Shown here in pieces: positions 34,483 to 43,828 of a stretch of 64,000 nucleotides of DNA. Source of the stretch: JBDZVM01 sp040255675 (GTDB lineage: Bacteria > Actinomycetota > Actinomycetes > Acidothermales > Acidothermaceae). Position 1 is the stretch's first letter; every line of letters starts with the position of its first letter. A program made the position numbers and the translations under genes. The stretch covers positions 1 to 64,000 of the forward strand of contig JBDZVM010000021.1 of assembly GCA_040255675.1 (NCBI GenBank). The letters are read 5' to 3'. Below the pieces are notes generated by a model. That model was not told the DNA's origin. It saw nothing but the letters and a program-made list of their open reading frames with translations, and made no database searches.

Positions 34483-35363
34483 CCGGCGCCACTCCGGGCC
34501 GGGCCACCGTTCTCGGCTCCACCTCACGCCGGGCGGCCGTGCTCGGCTCGCCCATCTCGCACTCGCTGTCACCGGTCTTGCACCGCGCGGCTTATGACGC
34601 GCTCGGCCTGCCGTGGAGCTACGACGCGATCGAATGCGACGAGGCCGGCCTCGCGGGCGTGATCGCCGGGCTGCACGAGTCGTACATCGGCCTCTCGCTT
34701 ACCATGCCCCTCAAGCGCGCGGTCGTGTCGCTGCTTCACGAGATCTCGCCGCTCGCGGTCGCGGTCGGCGCCGTCAATACGGTCACTTTTTCTGACGCCG
34801 GTGGCAGCCGTCACCTGCGCGGCGACAACACCGATGCGCCGGGCCTGGTGGCCAGTGTGCGCCACGTGCTCGCGGATGCCGAGATCGAGAAGGCGGCAAT
34901 CCTCGGGGCGGGCGGCACGGCCGCGGCAGCGGTGGCCGCCGTCCGCGAGCTCGGGTTGACCCGTGTCGACGTCGTGGTGCGCGACGCCGGCCGGGCGAGA
35001 GACCTCGTTGCCGCGGCCGACCGGCTCGGCGTCGACGTCGTGCTCCAACCGTGGCCGGCAATTGGCATCCTCGACGACGCCGACTTGGTGGTCTCGGCGG
35101 TTCCCGCCGGTGCCGCCGACACGCTCGCCGACCGTTGGGCGCCGCGGTCGGGCTCGCTGCTCTTCGACGTCCTGTACGAGCCGTGGCCCACCCGGCTCGC
35201 GACCGCCGCCGCCGAGGCGGGCGCGCGGGTGATCGGCGGTCTCGAATTGCTCGTGCGGCAGGCAGCTTTGCAGGTCGAATCCTGGAGCGGCAAGGTTGCC
35301 CCCGTCGAGGCGATGCGCGAGGCGGGGGAGCAGGCCCTGATCGCCCGCACGTCGCCTAGGTGA
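34479..35363 (+). CDS. aroE: Shikimate dehydrogenase
   Basis: 294 residues from a GTG that overlaps the mltG stop. The substrate site VLGSPISHSLSPVLH, catalytic Lys region LTMPLK, AVNTV and DNTDAPG are all typical, as is the Rossmann motif GAGGTAAAA. It reduces 3-dehydroshikimate with NADPH. In M. tuberculosis aroE is followed by a lone prepilin peptidase gene; here a whole pilus locus separates it from the other aro genes. Confidence 0.95.
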   Translation: MTGATPGRATVLGSTSRRAAVLGSPISHSLSPVLHRAAYDALGLPWSYDAIECDEAGLAGVIAGLHESYIGLSLTMPLKRAVVSLLHEISPLAVAVGAVNTVTFSDAGGSRHLRGDNTDAPGLVASVRHVLADAEIEKAAILGAGGTAAAAVAAVRELGLTRVDVVVRDAGRARDLVAAADRLGVDVVLQPWPAIGILDDADLVVSAVPAGAADTLADRWAPRSGSLLFDVLYEPWPTRLATAAAEAGARVIGGLELLVRQAALQVESWSGKVAPVEAMREAGEQALIARTSPR

Positions 35364-35476
35364 TCGTTTGGTGCGGCTCGCTCGGCACGCCTCAAGCAAA
35401 CGGCCGCGACCGCCGAAGGGATAGGCGAACGACCCGCGGAATTCCGCGCGCGCCAGGTCCCTAAGAGAGGTGCTCG

Positions 35477-36298
35477 ATGTCGCAGCCATCCGCCACGCCG
35501 CCGCCTGAGTCCGCCAGCCGCGCCGGCCGCCTGGATCGGATCCTGCGCGAACTCCTGCTCCAAACCCCCGGAGTCGAAGCCGCCGCGGTGGTCTCCTTCG
35601 ACGGGCTGCCGATGGCTTCGGCGTTGCCCGACGGCATGGACGAAGACCGCGTAGCCGCGATGAGTGCCGCGCTGCTCTCACTGGCCGAACGAGCCGCCCA
35701 AGGCCTGGGTCGCGGCGACTTGTCACAGGTCTACATCGAAGGCGAGCACGGCACCGTGTTCCTCGTGTCGGCGCAAGACGAGGGCGTGCTCATCGCGGTC
35801 ACCTCCGCCGGAGCGAAGGTCGGCATGATGCTGTACGAGGTCAAACTGGCCGCGAACCGCGTCGGCGAGGTGTTGCACGGTCCGGTGCCGTTGCCGCCGC
35901 CGTTGCCGCCGCATGTCACTCGCGGCTACATCGAAGAGCACCGCCTGCCCGCGGCGCCGACCGTCGCTGACGTCGCCGCGACCTACAACCAGCCCGAGGG
36001 TTACGTGCGCGCCGACGGCTACGCGCACGCTGACGGCTACGGGCACGCTGACCGCTATCCGCAACAGGCGCAACCCGCGCAGCCCGACGGCTATGGGCAA
36101 CCGGCGCCGCAGCTTGCGCCCGAGCCCGCGTACGCAAGCAACGCTTCGTACGAACCGGCGGCTTCGTACGTCGAGACGCCGGAGCCCGCTGAAGAGGCTT
36201 CGGTGCCTGACGTCGCGCCCGCGGTCGAACCTTCGTCGTGGTCGTCGTACACCCCGAGCGGCAGCGTGCTCCCTGGCGAGCGCGCTTCGTGGAGCTGA
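35477..36298 (+). CDS. Roadblock/LC7 (MglB-like) protein at the head of the pilus locus
   Basis: 273 residues. The Roadblock/LC7 fold spans about residues 15-115: LDRILRELLLQTPGVEAAAVVSFDGLPMAS, then VYIEGEHGTVFLVSA and VLIAVTSAGAKVGMMLYEV in separate strands. The remaining 150 residues are disordered and Tyr/Gly/Ala/Pro-rich, with ADGYAHADGYGHADRY repeats. Roadblock proteins such as MglB act as GAPs or partners of small GTPases. Three genes on, a Ras-like GTPase begins the pilus ATPase genes, so this is probably its partner. GAGAGG stands before the ATG. Confidence 0.85.
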   Translation: MSQPSATPPPESASRAGRLDRILRELLLQTPGVEAAAVVSFDGLPMASALPDGMDEDRVAAMSAALLSLAERAAQGLGRGDLSQVYIEGEHGTVFLVSAQDEGVLIAVTSAGAKVGMMLYEVKLAANRVGEVLHGPVPLPPPLPPHVTRGYIEEHRLPAAPTVADVAATYNQPEGYVRADGYAHADGYGHADRYPQQAQPAQPDGYGQPAPQLAPEPAYASNASYEPAASYVETPEPAEEASVPDVAPAVEPSSWSSYTPSGSVLPGERASWS

Positions 36299-36354
36299 CC
36301 GACGTCCGCTCGATTTCGAACCCACTAGCGAACGCGACCGGATGAGGGAACACC

Positions 36355-37617
36355 GTGAAACTTGAAGGCTCACTCGACGCCTTCAGCCTTCCGGACATCT
36401 TCCAGCTCTTGAGCTTCACGAAGAAGTCGGGCGGGTTGCATCTGCGGCGTGCCGCGATTCGCGGCCGCGTGCATTTCCGCGACGGTGCTGTCACGGGTGC
36501 GACGTCCGACGACTCGCGACAGGCGTTGGCTCGCCGACTCATCGGAAGTGCCGTGGTCGACGACGATTCGCTCGCCGCCGCGGTCGAGCGGTCGGTCGCG
36601 GGTGACATCGGAATCGGGAAGGCCTTGCACGAAGCGGGAGCCATCGACGGCGACGTGTTGCGCGCCCTCGTCACCGAGCAAGCCGTCGACGCGGTGTTCG
36701 ACTTCCTTCGTTGGCCGGACGGCGAATTCTCGTTCAACCTCGACGAGCCTGACCTCGACGACATCGGGGTGACGTTAGTCGTCGACGAGTTAGTGGCCGA
36801 CGCGCGTGGCCGGCTCGAATCGTGGGAACACGCGTGCACGGTGGTTCCTTCGCCCGACACGGTGCTTGCCGTGCCCGTCGCGGTGGGCGACGACCCCGCG
36901 CTGTCGCGCGCCGAATGGGCGCTGCTCGCTCTTGTCGACGGGCGGCGAAGTGTCGCCGATCTCGTAGCGCTTGCCGGCCGGGGCGATTATGCCGTCGTCT
37001 CGGCATTGGCGGCGTTGGTCGAGCGCGGGCTGCTCGTCGTCCAGCACGACGGCCACGAGGCCGGCGCGGACGCCCTCATTCGCCGGCACGGCATGCTGGC
37101 GCGGCTGGAAAAGGCGCCGACCGCGGCGCCCACGCCCACGCCGGAATCTATAACGCGAACCGCACCGCGTACCGAATTCGCGCCCACGCCCGCGGGTCCG
37201 CCTGTGGCGTCGTCCGAACCAGACGACCTGCCGGCAGACGAGTCGCTGTTCGCGGGCGTCACGAACGCCGAGGTTTCGACGACGTCGACGGTGGCGTCGG
37301 TGCTGGCCGCCGCCGCGGGCAGCGCTGATTCGTCCGATCGTTCGGCGAAAAAGTCAGCGGACGACGGCGTTGCCGCGCGTCTCGTACCAGACACTCGGGT
37401 CGTGCCGCCAAGGCCCGAACCGTTCATGCCTCGACGTCGTCCCGATTTTCCTGAAGACGCACCCCGTGCCGCCGTCGGAATGGACGGCATCGTCGGAGCG
37501 GCGGCAGTGGCGCACGCCGCGGCCGATCCGGCGGAGGCAAAGCCGCACATCGAACGTGATCCGAGCGTCAACAAGAGCCTGCTGCTGCGCCTCATCGCCG
37601 GCGTTCGGGGGTTGTGA
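36355..37617 (+). CDS. DUF4388 (PATAN-like) protein
   Basis: 420 residues from a GTG. The N-terminal 100 residues are a DUF4388 domain: MKLEGSLDAFSLPDIFQLLS, then SGGLHLRR and GRVHFRDGAVTGA. A second, winged-helix-like part (about 170-250) contains ALLALVDGRRSVADLVALAG. The C-terminal 170 residues are low complexity. DUF4388/PATAN proteins in other bacteria link response regulators or GTPase modules to pili and motility. It sits between the Roadblock protein and the GTPase, so a scaffold or effector role is inferred. Confidence 0.75.
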   Translation: MKLEGSLDAFSLPDIFQLLSFTKKSGGLHLRRAAIRGRVHFRDGAVTGATSDDSRQALARRLIGSAVVDDDSLAAAVERSVAGDIGIGKALHEAGAIDGDVLRALVTEQAVDAVFDFLRWPDGEFSFNLDEPDLDDIGVTLVVDELVADARGRLESWEHACTVVPSPDTVLAVPVAVGDDPALSRAEWALLALVDGRRSVADLVALAGRGDYAVVSALAALVERGLLVVQHDGHEAGADALIRRHGMLARLEKAPTAAPTPTPESITRTAPRTEFAPTPAGPPVASSEPDDLPADESLFAGVTNAEVSTTSTVASVLAAAAGSADSSDRSAKKSADDGVAARLVPDTRVVPPRPEPFMPRRRPDFPEDAPRAAVGMDGIVGAAAVAHAAADPAEAKPHIERDPSVNKSLLLRLIAGVRGL

Positions 37618-37676
37618 TGCCGATGCTCGCACCACCCGCACTCCTTCGTCGTCGTCCCGGTTTGGAGGCCAATTAA

Positions 37677-38255
37677 ATGACCATCAAACGCGGACGCCGT
37701 GGCGGCAGCGCGCAAGCCGTCAAAATCGTGGTGACCGGCCCTTTCGCGGCCGGTAAGACCACGCTGATCCGCACAATCAGCGAAATCACGGTGCTGTCGA
37801 CCGAAAAAGACATCACCGACGAGACGAAGTCGCGCAAAAACGAGACCACGGTCGCGATGGACTTTGGTCGCATCACGATCGACCACGATCTCGTGCTATA
37901 CCTCTTTGGCACGCCCGGCCAGGACCGCTTTGATTTCATGTGGGAAATCCTCGGCGAGGGAATGCTCGGATACGTCGTGCTACTCGACGCGACGCGGCCT
38001 GACTCTCTCGACGAGGCAGTCGGGATACTCGCTGCCTTCCGCAAGATGGCGAAGGTTCCGTTCGTCGTCGGCTTGAACCGCGCGGAGAATGTGAGCGCCG
38101 ACGTCGAGGCACGCGTGCGCGACGTCCTCGAACTCGATCCGTCGGTGCCAGTCGTCGCGTGTGACGCCACCGATCGGGCGTCGGTGAAAGAGGTTTTGCT
38201 CGCATTGCTTTACGCGGTGGTCGATTCGATCGACGTCGCAGCGGCCCAAGCCTGA
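37677..38255 (+). CDS. Ras-like small GTPase (MglA/CvnD-like)
   Basis: 192 residues. P-loop GPFAAGKTT (21-29), switch II FGTPGQDRF with GTPGQ at 78-82, and NRAE at 134-137 in the place of NKxD. MglA and CvnD GTPases share the PGQ form of the G3 motif, which lacks the usual DxxG Asp. It should bind GTP and cycle with a Roadblock partner. It directly precedes pilB with 7 bp between them, suggesting control of pilus assembly or polarity; that role is inferred from context. Confidence 0.85.
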   Translation: MTIKRGRRGGSAQAVKIVVTGPFAAGKTTLIRTISEITVLSTEKDITDETKSRKNETTVAMDFGRITIDHDLVLYLFGTPGQDRFDFMWEILGEGMLGYVVLLDATRPDSLDEAVGILAAFRKMAKVPFVVGLNRAENVSADVEARVRDVLELDPSVPVVACDATDRASVKEVLLALLYAVVDSIDVAAAQA

Positions 38256-38262
38256 TCGCGGT

Positions 38263-39930
38263 ATGAAACAGCTCGGCGACATCCTCCTCGAGGGTGGTCT
38301 GGTCACCCACGAGCAGTTGAGTGCTGCCTTCGACGAGCACCAGCGTAACGGCCGAAGCCTCGGCCGGGTGCTTGTCGACCAGGGGGTGCTTTCCGAGGGC
38401 CAGCTGGTCGCGGCGTTGGCGACCCAGATCGGCCTGCGTTTCGTCGACCTCGCGGATTTCTCGGTCGACGGCTCCGCAGTGTCACGCGTGCCCGACAGCG
38501 TATGCCGTCGCTATACCGCCCTGCCGATCGGCTACGAAGACGGCAAACTGCTCGTCGCCATGGCCGACCCGGCGAACGTGTTCGCCATCGACGACATTCG
38601 CTCGATCACCGGCATGGACGTCAAACCTGCCGTGGCCACTCGCGCGGACGTGCTTGCCGCCATCAACCGGTATCACCGCGCGGACGGCGAACTCGACGAC
38701 TTGACGATGTCGTTGTCGAGTGAAGAAGACAACGTTGACGATCTCAGCAATATCGGCGAGGTCGTCGAGGACGCCCCGATCGTCAAGTTCGTCAACCTGC
38801 TGATTACCCAGGCTATTCAAGACCGCGCCTCCGACATTCACATCGAGCCCACCGAGCGCGATTTGCGGGTGCGGTTTCGCATCGACGGTGTGCTGCACGA
38901 GGTGATGCGGTCGCCCAAAAACATTCAGTCGGGTGTCATCAGCCGGTTGAAAATCATGGCTGAAATCAACATTGCCGAACGGCGGATTCCGCAAGACGGC
39001 CGCATGTCCGTGACGTCGAACGGCAAGAAAATCGACCTTCGCGTGGCCACGCTCCCGACCGTGTGGGGCGAGAAGGTCGTCATGCGTATCCTCGACAACT
39101 CGACCGCCATGCTCAAACTGAGCGATCTCGGCTTCTCCGACGGCAACTACGAGCGTTACGCCGTCAGTTTCAACAAGCCGTACGGAATGTTGCTCGTTAC
39201 CGGCCCTACCGGTTCGGGAAAGTCGACGACGCTCTACGCCACCTTGAATATCGTTTCGACGCCAGACAAAAACGTCATCACGGTCGAAGACCCGGTCGAA
39301 TACCGGCTGCCCGGCATCAACCAGGTGCAGACGAACGTCAAAGCCGGCCTGACTTTCGCCTCTGCGTTGCGGTCGATCCTGCGGTCTGACCCCGACATCG
39401 TGCTCATCGGTGAGATTCGCGACCACGAGACCGCGCAAATCGCTATCGAGGCGGCGCTTACCGGTCACCTCGTGTTGTCGACGCTGCACACGAACGACGC
39501 GCCGAGCGCGGTAAGCCGCCTCGTCGAGATGGGCATCGAGCCGTTCCTGGTCGGCTCCGCGCTCGACTGCGTGCTCGCCCAGCGATTGGCTCGTCGCCTC
39601 TGCTCGAAATGCAAGGAGCCGTACACACCCACGCCAGACGCCCTGATAAAGGCGCGTTATCCGTGGCAGGACGGCGAGCCGCTGCCCACGTTGTATCGGG
39701 CGGCCGGATGTTCGGCTTGCTCGAAAACGGGCTACAAGGGCCGGCTGGCTTTGCACGAGGTGATGGCCGTCACCGAGCAGATCGAGCGACTCACGGTGGA
39801 GCATGCCTCCGCCGAGACCATCGGCCGCACCGCTCGTGAGCAAGGGATGCGCACGCTTCGCGACGACGGCCTCGACAAGGTGGCGGCCGGCGTGACCTCC
39901 CTCGAGGAAATCTTCCGCGTCGTCGTGTAG
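38263..39930 (+). CDS. pilB: Type IV pilus assembly ATPase PilB
   Basis: 555 residues. An N-terminal MshEN domain (1-140; this domain type binds c-di-GMP in other bacteria) precedes the GspE/PilB core. Walker A is GPTGSGKS (from 314), the Walker B region is DPDIVLIGEIRD, and the His box is LTGHLVLSTLHTNDA. A zinc site is formed by C447, C450, C483 and C486. It is a hexameric cytoplasmic motor for pilus extension. It follows the GTPase and precedes pilT and pilC. Confidence 0.95.
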   Translation: MKQLGDILLEGGLVTHEQLSAAFDEHQRNGRSLGRVLVDQGVLSEGQLVAALATQIGLRFVDLADFSVDGSAVSRVPDSVCRRYTALPIGYEDGKLLVAMADPANVFAIDDIRSITGMDVKPAVATRADVLAAINRYHRADGELDDLTMSLSSEEDNVDDLSNIGEVVEDAPIVKFVNLLITQAIQDRASDIHIEPTERDLRVRFRIDGVLHEVMRSPKNIQSGVISRLKIMAEINIAERRIPQDGRMSVTSNGKKIDLRVATLPTVWGEKVVMRILDNSTAMLKLSDLGFSDGNYERYAVSFNKPYGMLLVTGPTGSGKSTTLYATLNIVSTPDKNVITVEDPVEYRLPGINQVQTNVKAGLTFASALRSILRSDPDIVLIGEIRDHETAQIAIEAALTGHLVLSTLHTNDAPSAVSRLVEMGIEPFLVGSALDCVLAQRLARRLCSKCKEPYTPTPDALIKARYPWQDGEPLPTLYRAAGCSACSKTGYKGRLALHEVMAVTEQIERLTVEHASAETIGRTAREQGMRTLRDDGLDKVAAGVTSLEEIFRVVV

Positions 39931-40061
39931 GTGCGGGGTGCGGCGGCCGCGGTAGCCCGAAAGCTCCGCGGCGTTGCGCGAAACGGCTCAAGGGCACCCG
40001 CCGCGCGGCCGATTCCTGGAGGAGACCTCGTGCCACGCGGCACGCCGGAAGGGGTAGCTTC

Positions 40062-41663
40062 GTGGAAACGCCTGGATTCTTTGCCGAGCCGAACGATGCT
40101 TCGGCAGCCGCGGCACCGCCGCCGTGGGACCCCGACGACCCGCTGGGAATGGGCGGCGCGTTCGCTGCCGCGCAGGTCGACAACTCCGTCGCCGCACAAG
40201 GGTCTTCGCCGGCTCTCCAAGGCGCCCCAGCTGCATCGCCGCCTTTGGCACCGCTCGCGTCGTCAGCTTTTCCGCCCGCGTTCACGCCATCGGAAACCCC
40301 AGCGTTCGCGCCACCCGCGGCTTATGCGCCACAGTCAACCTCAGAGCCCGGGCCCGTCGCCCTGGCGCCGACCGGGTCGGCTCCCGTCCGCTCGACAGTC
40401 CCGGGACACGCTCCAGCCGTTTCCGGTTCGGCCGATGCGTTCAGCCAAGCGGCGGCTGACGCAACGGCGCTGGCCCCTCAAAGCACCGGGTTCCTCGCGG
40501 GGGAGCCGTCGCCGGCAGTTACGAGCGCGGCGCCGCGTTCTGCCGACTTCCCGGAGATCGGTGAAGACCCCGGCTACCAGCAGAACCGCGTCGGTGATGC
40601 GGTGGTGTTGACCGACCTGCTGATGGCGGTGCTCGACCGAGGAGCGTCTGACCTTCACATCACCGCCGGTGCTCGCCCGACGATGCGCGTGAACGGAACG
40701 CTTGCGCAAATGGAAGACCGGCCGATCATGACGCCGCCGGTCATTCAGCAGATGATGTACGAAATTCTTACGCAGCGGCAGCGCGAGCGCTTCGAAGAAG
40801 AACTTGAACTCGACTTCGCCTACGCGGTGCCTGGTCGCGCCCGATTTCGCGTCAACTTGTATCGCCAGCGCGAGGCACTCGGCGCCGCGTTTCGTTTGAT
40901 TCCGTTCGAAATCAAGCCTCTCGAAGCGCTCGGCATTCCGCCCGCGGTCTCGAACTTCTCGATGCTGCCGCGCGGCTTCGTGCTGGTGACCGGACCGACG
41001 GGCTCCGGTAAGTCGACCACGCTCGCGGGCATCATCGACCAGGCGAACCGCCAACGGCACGACCACATCATGACGGTCGAAGACCCGATCGAGTTCTTGC
41101 ACCAACACAAGTCGTGCCTCGTCAACCAGCGTGAGGTTGGTGACGACACTCGTTCCTTCGCGAACGCGCTGAAGCACGTCTTGCGGCAAGACCCCGACAT
41201 CATCCTCGTCGGTGAAATGCGTGACTTGGAAACCATCTCCGTCGCCCTCACGGCGGCTGAGACCGGTCACCTCGTTTTTGCGACACTGCACACTCAAGAT
41301 GCCGCGCAGACGATCGACCGTGTCATCGACGTGTTCCCTCCCCATCAGCAGCAGCAAGTGCGCGTACAGCTCGCGGGCTCACTGCAAGGGGTGGTGGCAC
41401 AGACGCTGTGCAAGACAGTGGATGGCCGGAGTCGGATCGTCGCGACAGAAGTGCTCTTTGCGACACCCGCTATTCGCAACCTGATTCGCGAAGGCAAGAC
41501 GCATCAAATCTATTCCGCGTTGCAGGCGGGTGCACGCCATGGAATGCACACGATGGACCAACATCTGGCCGAACTCACCAAGGCCGGCAAAATCTCGTAC
41601 GAGACCGGCGTGGAGAAGTGCCACCACGTAGAAGACTTCAACCGGTTAGTCGGTAGGGGCTGA
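40062..41663 (+). CDS. pilT: Type IV pilus retraction ATPase PilT with long N-terminal extension
   Basis: 533 residues from a GTG. The last 360 are a standard PilT: SDLHITAGARPTMRVNG, Walker A GPTGSGKS (311-318), GEMRDLETI, and the PilT-specific AIRNLIREGK. The first 175 are Ala/Pro/Ser-rich and disordered, ahead of the usual PilT start. PilT drives filament retraction and twitching. The 131-bp spacer after pilB is larger than others in the cluster. The extension could bind the GTPase module. Confidence 0.93.
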   Translation: METPGFFAEPNDASAAAAPPPWDPDDPLGMGGAFAAAQVDNSVAAQGSSPALQGAPAASPPLAPLASSAFPPAFTPSETPAFAPPAAYAPQSTSEPGPVALAPTGSAPVRSTVPGHAPAVSGSADAFSQAAADATALAPQSTGFLAGEPSPAVTSAAPRSADFPEIGEDPGYQQNRVGDAVVLTDLLMAVLDRGASDLHITAGARPTMRVNGTLAQMEDRPIMTPPVIQQMMYEILTQRQRERFEEELELDFAYAVPGRARFRVNLYRQREALGAAFRLIPFEIKPLEALGIPPAVSNFSMLPRGFVLVTGPTGSGKSTTLAGIIDQANRQRHDHIMTVEDPIEFLHQHKSCLVNQREVGDDTRSFANALKHVLRQDPDIILVGEMRDLETISVALTAAETGHLVFATLHTQDAAQTIDRVIDVFPPHQQQQVRVQLAGSLQGVVAQTLCKTVDGRSRIVATEVLFATPAIRNLIREGKTHQIYSALQAGARHGMHTMDQHLAELTKAGKISYETGVEKCHHVEDFNRLVGRG

Positions 41664-41673
41664 GGAGCGCACG

Positions 41674-42900
41674 ATGGCAGGCACCGCGACATACCAATAC
41701 TCCGTGCGCGACACGCACGGAAAGATCATTACTGGCAAGCTCGACGCCGACTCACCAGCAAGCGTCGCCACGAAGTTGCGCGCCATGGGATTCGCGCCGG
41801 TCTCGATCGACAAAGCCAACGCCGGAATGAACAAGGAGATATCGCTTCCCGGCTTCGGTGGCAAGGTAAAGATCAAGGATCTTGCCATCATGTCGCGGCA
41901 ATTCGCGACGATGATCAACAGTGGGCTCTCGTTGATGCGCGCACTGGGCATTCTCGCCGACCAAACGGAGAACAAGACGCTGGCTAAAGTCTTGGCTGAG
42001 GTCAGGGCAGAAGTCGAGACAGGCTCTTCGCTCTCCGCCGCGCTCAGCAAGCATGATCAGATCTTCCCGCCGCTGATGATTAACATGTGCAAAGCGGGCG
42101 AAGTCGGCGGCTTTCTCGACACGGTGCTGCTGCAGATAGCGACGAACTTCGAAGCCGACATGAAACTGCGAGGCAAGATTAAGTCCGCGATGACCTATCC
42201 GGTCGTCGTATTCTGCATCGCGATTCTCGCGGTCGTCGGCATGCTGCTCTTCGTCGTGCCAACGTTCGTTAAGATGTTCGATCAGCTCGGCGGAAAGTTG
42301 CCGTTGCCTACCCGAGTGCTCGTCGCGATGTCGCATGGCGCAAAGATCGCTGTCCCTGTGCTGATCGTACTTGCCATTGCTTTTCCGTTTGTGTGGAAGA
42401 AGATCAAGCACGAGCCCTGGGTGCGCAACATCCTCGATCCATTCAAACTCAAGGTCATCATCTTCGGGCCCCTCTTCCAGAAGGTCGCGCTGAGCAGGTT
42501 TTCCCGAAATCTAGGGTCGATGTTGCGTGCGGGCGTTCCCATCCTGCAGGCGCTTGACATCGTTGCCGAAACTACCGGAAACGTGGTGCTCGAACGGGCG
42601 GTACGTGACGTCCAAGACAGCGTACGTCGTGGCGAAGCCTTAACCCAGCCGCTTGGCCAGCACAGCATCTTTCCGCCGATGGTCGTTCAAATGATGGCCG
42701 TGGGTGAAGATACCGGCGCGATCGACACCATGCTCGACAAGATCAGTGAGTTCTACGATCAGCAGGTCGAGGCGACGGCTGAAGCTCTCACCTCGCTCAT
42801 CGAACCTCTCATGATTGCGTTCCTAGGCGGCATTGTCGGCTCAATGATCGTCGCTCTCTATTTGCCTATCTTCAAGGTCGTGACGCTCGTCCAGTCCTGA
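41674..42900 (+). CDS. pilC: Type IV pilus inner membrane platform protein PilC
   Basis: 408 residues. Two homologous T2SSF domains are visible (FATMINSGLSLMRALGILAD and LGSMLRAGVPILQALDIVAE begin them), with membrane helices near 170-200, 230-250 and at the C-terminus. PilC couples the PilB/PilT motors to pilin. It lies 10 bp after pilT; a 232-bp spacer then separates it from the major pilin. Confidence 0.95.
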   Translation: MAGTATYQYSVRDTHGKIITGKLDADSPASVATKLRAMGFAPVSIDKANAGMNKEISLPGFGGKVKIKDLAIMSRQFATMINSGLSLMRALGILADQTENKTLAKVLAEVRAEVETGSSLSAALSKHDQIFPPLMINMCKAGEVGGFLDTVLLQIATNFEADMKLRGKIKSAMTYPVVVFCIAILAVVGMLLFVVPTFVKMFDQLGGKLPLPTRVLVAMSHGAKIAVPVLIVLAIAFPFVWKKIKHEPWVRNILDPFKLKVIIFGPLFQKVALSRFSRNLGSMLRAGVPILQALDIVAETTGNVVLERAVRDVQDSVRRGEALTQPLGQHSIFPPMVVQMMAVGEDTGAIDTMLDKISEFYDQQVEATAEALTSLIEPLMIAFLGGIVGSMIVALYLPIFKVVTLVQS

Positions 42901-42924
42901 AGTCGTTCGACTTGGCGGCATTGC

Positions 42925-42969
42925 GCCGAACGGTGGAATGCGGTGCCCTCCGAGCACCGATTGTTCGGC
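42925..42969. repeat. Nested stem-loops after pilC
   Basis: Outer arms GCCGAAC and GTTCGGC enclose inner arms CGGTGC and GCACCG around CCTCCGA. It starts 24 bases after the pilC stop. It could slow the upstream transcript or protect the pilin mRNA. No T-run. Confidence 0.4.
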
Positions 42970-43132
42970 GGCCGATTGAAGCGCGAATTGAGCCAGTCGG
43001 GTCATCTTGATCTCGGACTGTTGTACGACTAAAGCAGCCCGGCCCACGAACCGAAAACCTGATTGTCATCCGGGGTTCAGGCCGCGACAGCGGAACGCGA
43101 ATCCACTTTCTATCTTTTCGAAGGGAGCCTCG

Positions 43133-43606
43133 ATGCTCACGCGCATCCAGAAGGCTTTGCACGACAAGCGGGACGACGAGGGCTTTACCCTCATCGAGCT
43201 GCTCGTTGTGATGATCATCATTGGTATTTTGGTCGCAATCGCGATCCCTATCTTCTTGAACCAGAAGAAGAAGGCGTACGAGACGTCGGAGAAAGCGGAC
43301 GTCAAGCAGCTCTCGACCAACGTGGAAACCGCGCTGACTGACGGTGACATCTACGACGTCGTCGTGGACGGTGCGACCGGTACGATCACGTACAACCTGA
43401 AGTCGGGCGACGCTTCGACGGCGCAAACGATCGACATGAACCTCAGCAACGGCAACACGGTTAAGTCAAGCCTGACGTTCGATGCCGCGACCAAAGCACT
43501 GACAGCCTACTGTGTCGAAGTCGACCACAGCGGTGTCAATCCCTGGAAGTTCTCCGGAAACGCTGACGGATCCTCGGGCGGCGGCCTCCAACAAGGTGCG
43601 TGCTGA
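43133..43606 (+). CDS. Major type IV pilin
   Basis: 157 residues from an ATG with AAGGGAG seven bases upstream. A 17-residue leader ends in the prepilin peptidase site G17|F18, with E22 at mature position +5 (FTLIE) and a long hydrophobic helix VVMIIIGILVAIAIPI. The globular part has two Cys, one at the C-terminus, so a disulfide is likely. It follows pilC and is the only small, well-formed pilin with its own strong terminator, so it is probably the main filament subunit. Confidence 0.92.
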   Translation: MLTRIQKALHDKRDDEGFTLIELLVVMIIIGILVAIAIPIFLNQKKKAYETSEKADVKQLSTNVETALTDGDIYDVVVDGATGTITYNLKSGDASTAQTIDMNLSNGNTVKSSLTFDAATKALTAYCVEVDHSGVNPWKFSGNADGSSGGGLQQGAC

Positions 43607-43621
43607 CAAATTCGGATAGCT

Positions 43622-43661
43622 CGGAGGGTGGCGCGAATACGCGCCACCCTCCGACGGTTTT
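43622..43661 (+). terminator. Strong intrinsic terminator after the pilin gene
   Basis: CGGAGGGTGGCGCG and its exact complement CGCGCCACCCTCCG form a 14-bp stem with loop AATA, followed by ACGGTTTT. It begins 15 bases after the pilin stop. It should end most pilin transcripts and lower expression of the minor pilins behind it. Confidence 0.88.
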
Positions 43662-43828
43662 CGAGGTAGTCGGCCTTTCTAGGTGGGCCGCTCGCCGAGC
43701 ATTCATCGGCTAGGCCGAATGCGCGAGCGACTGCGCCATTCGATGGAATGGTTGTGTCACCGCTCAACCTTTTATGGAAAGCTGTCGATGATCGGCCGAG
43801 CGACCAAGTTTCGAGCTTTGAGGTGCCG

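Noticed and set aside
39931..40611. 226-codon frame between pilB and pilT
   Set aside because: Basic, low-complexity product that overlaps the pilT extension in another frame; no ribosome site.
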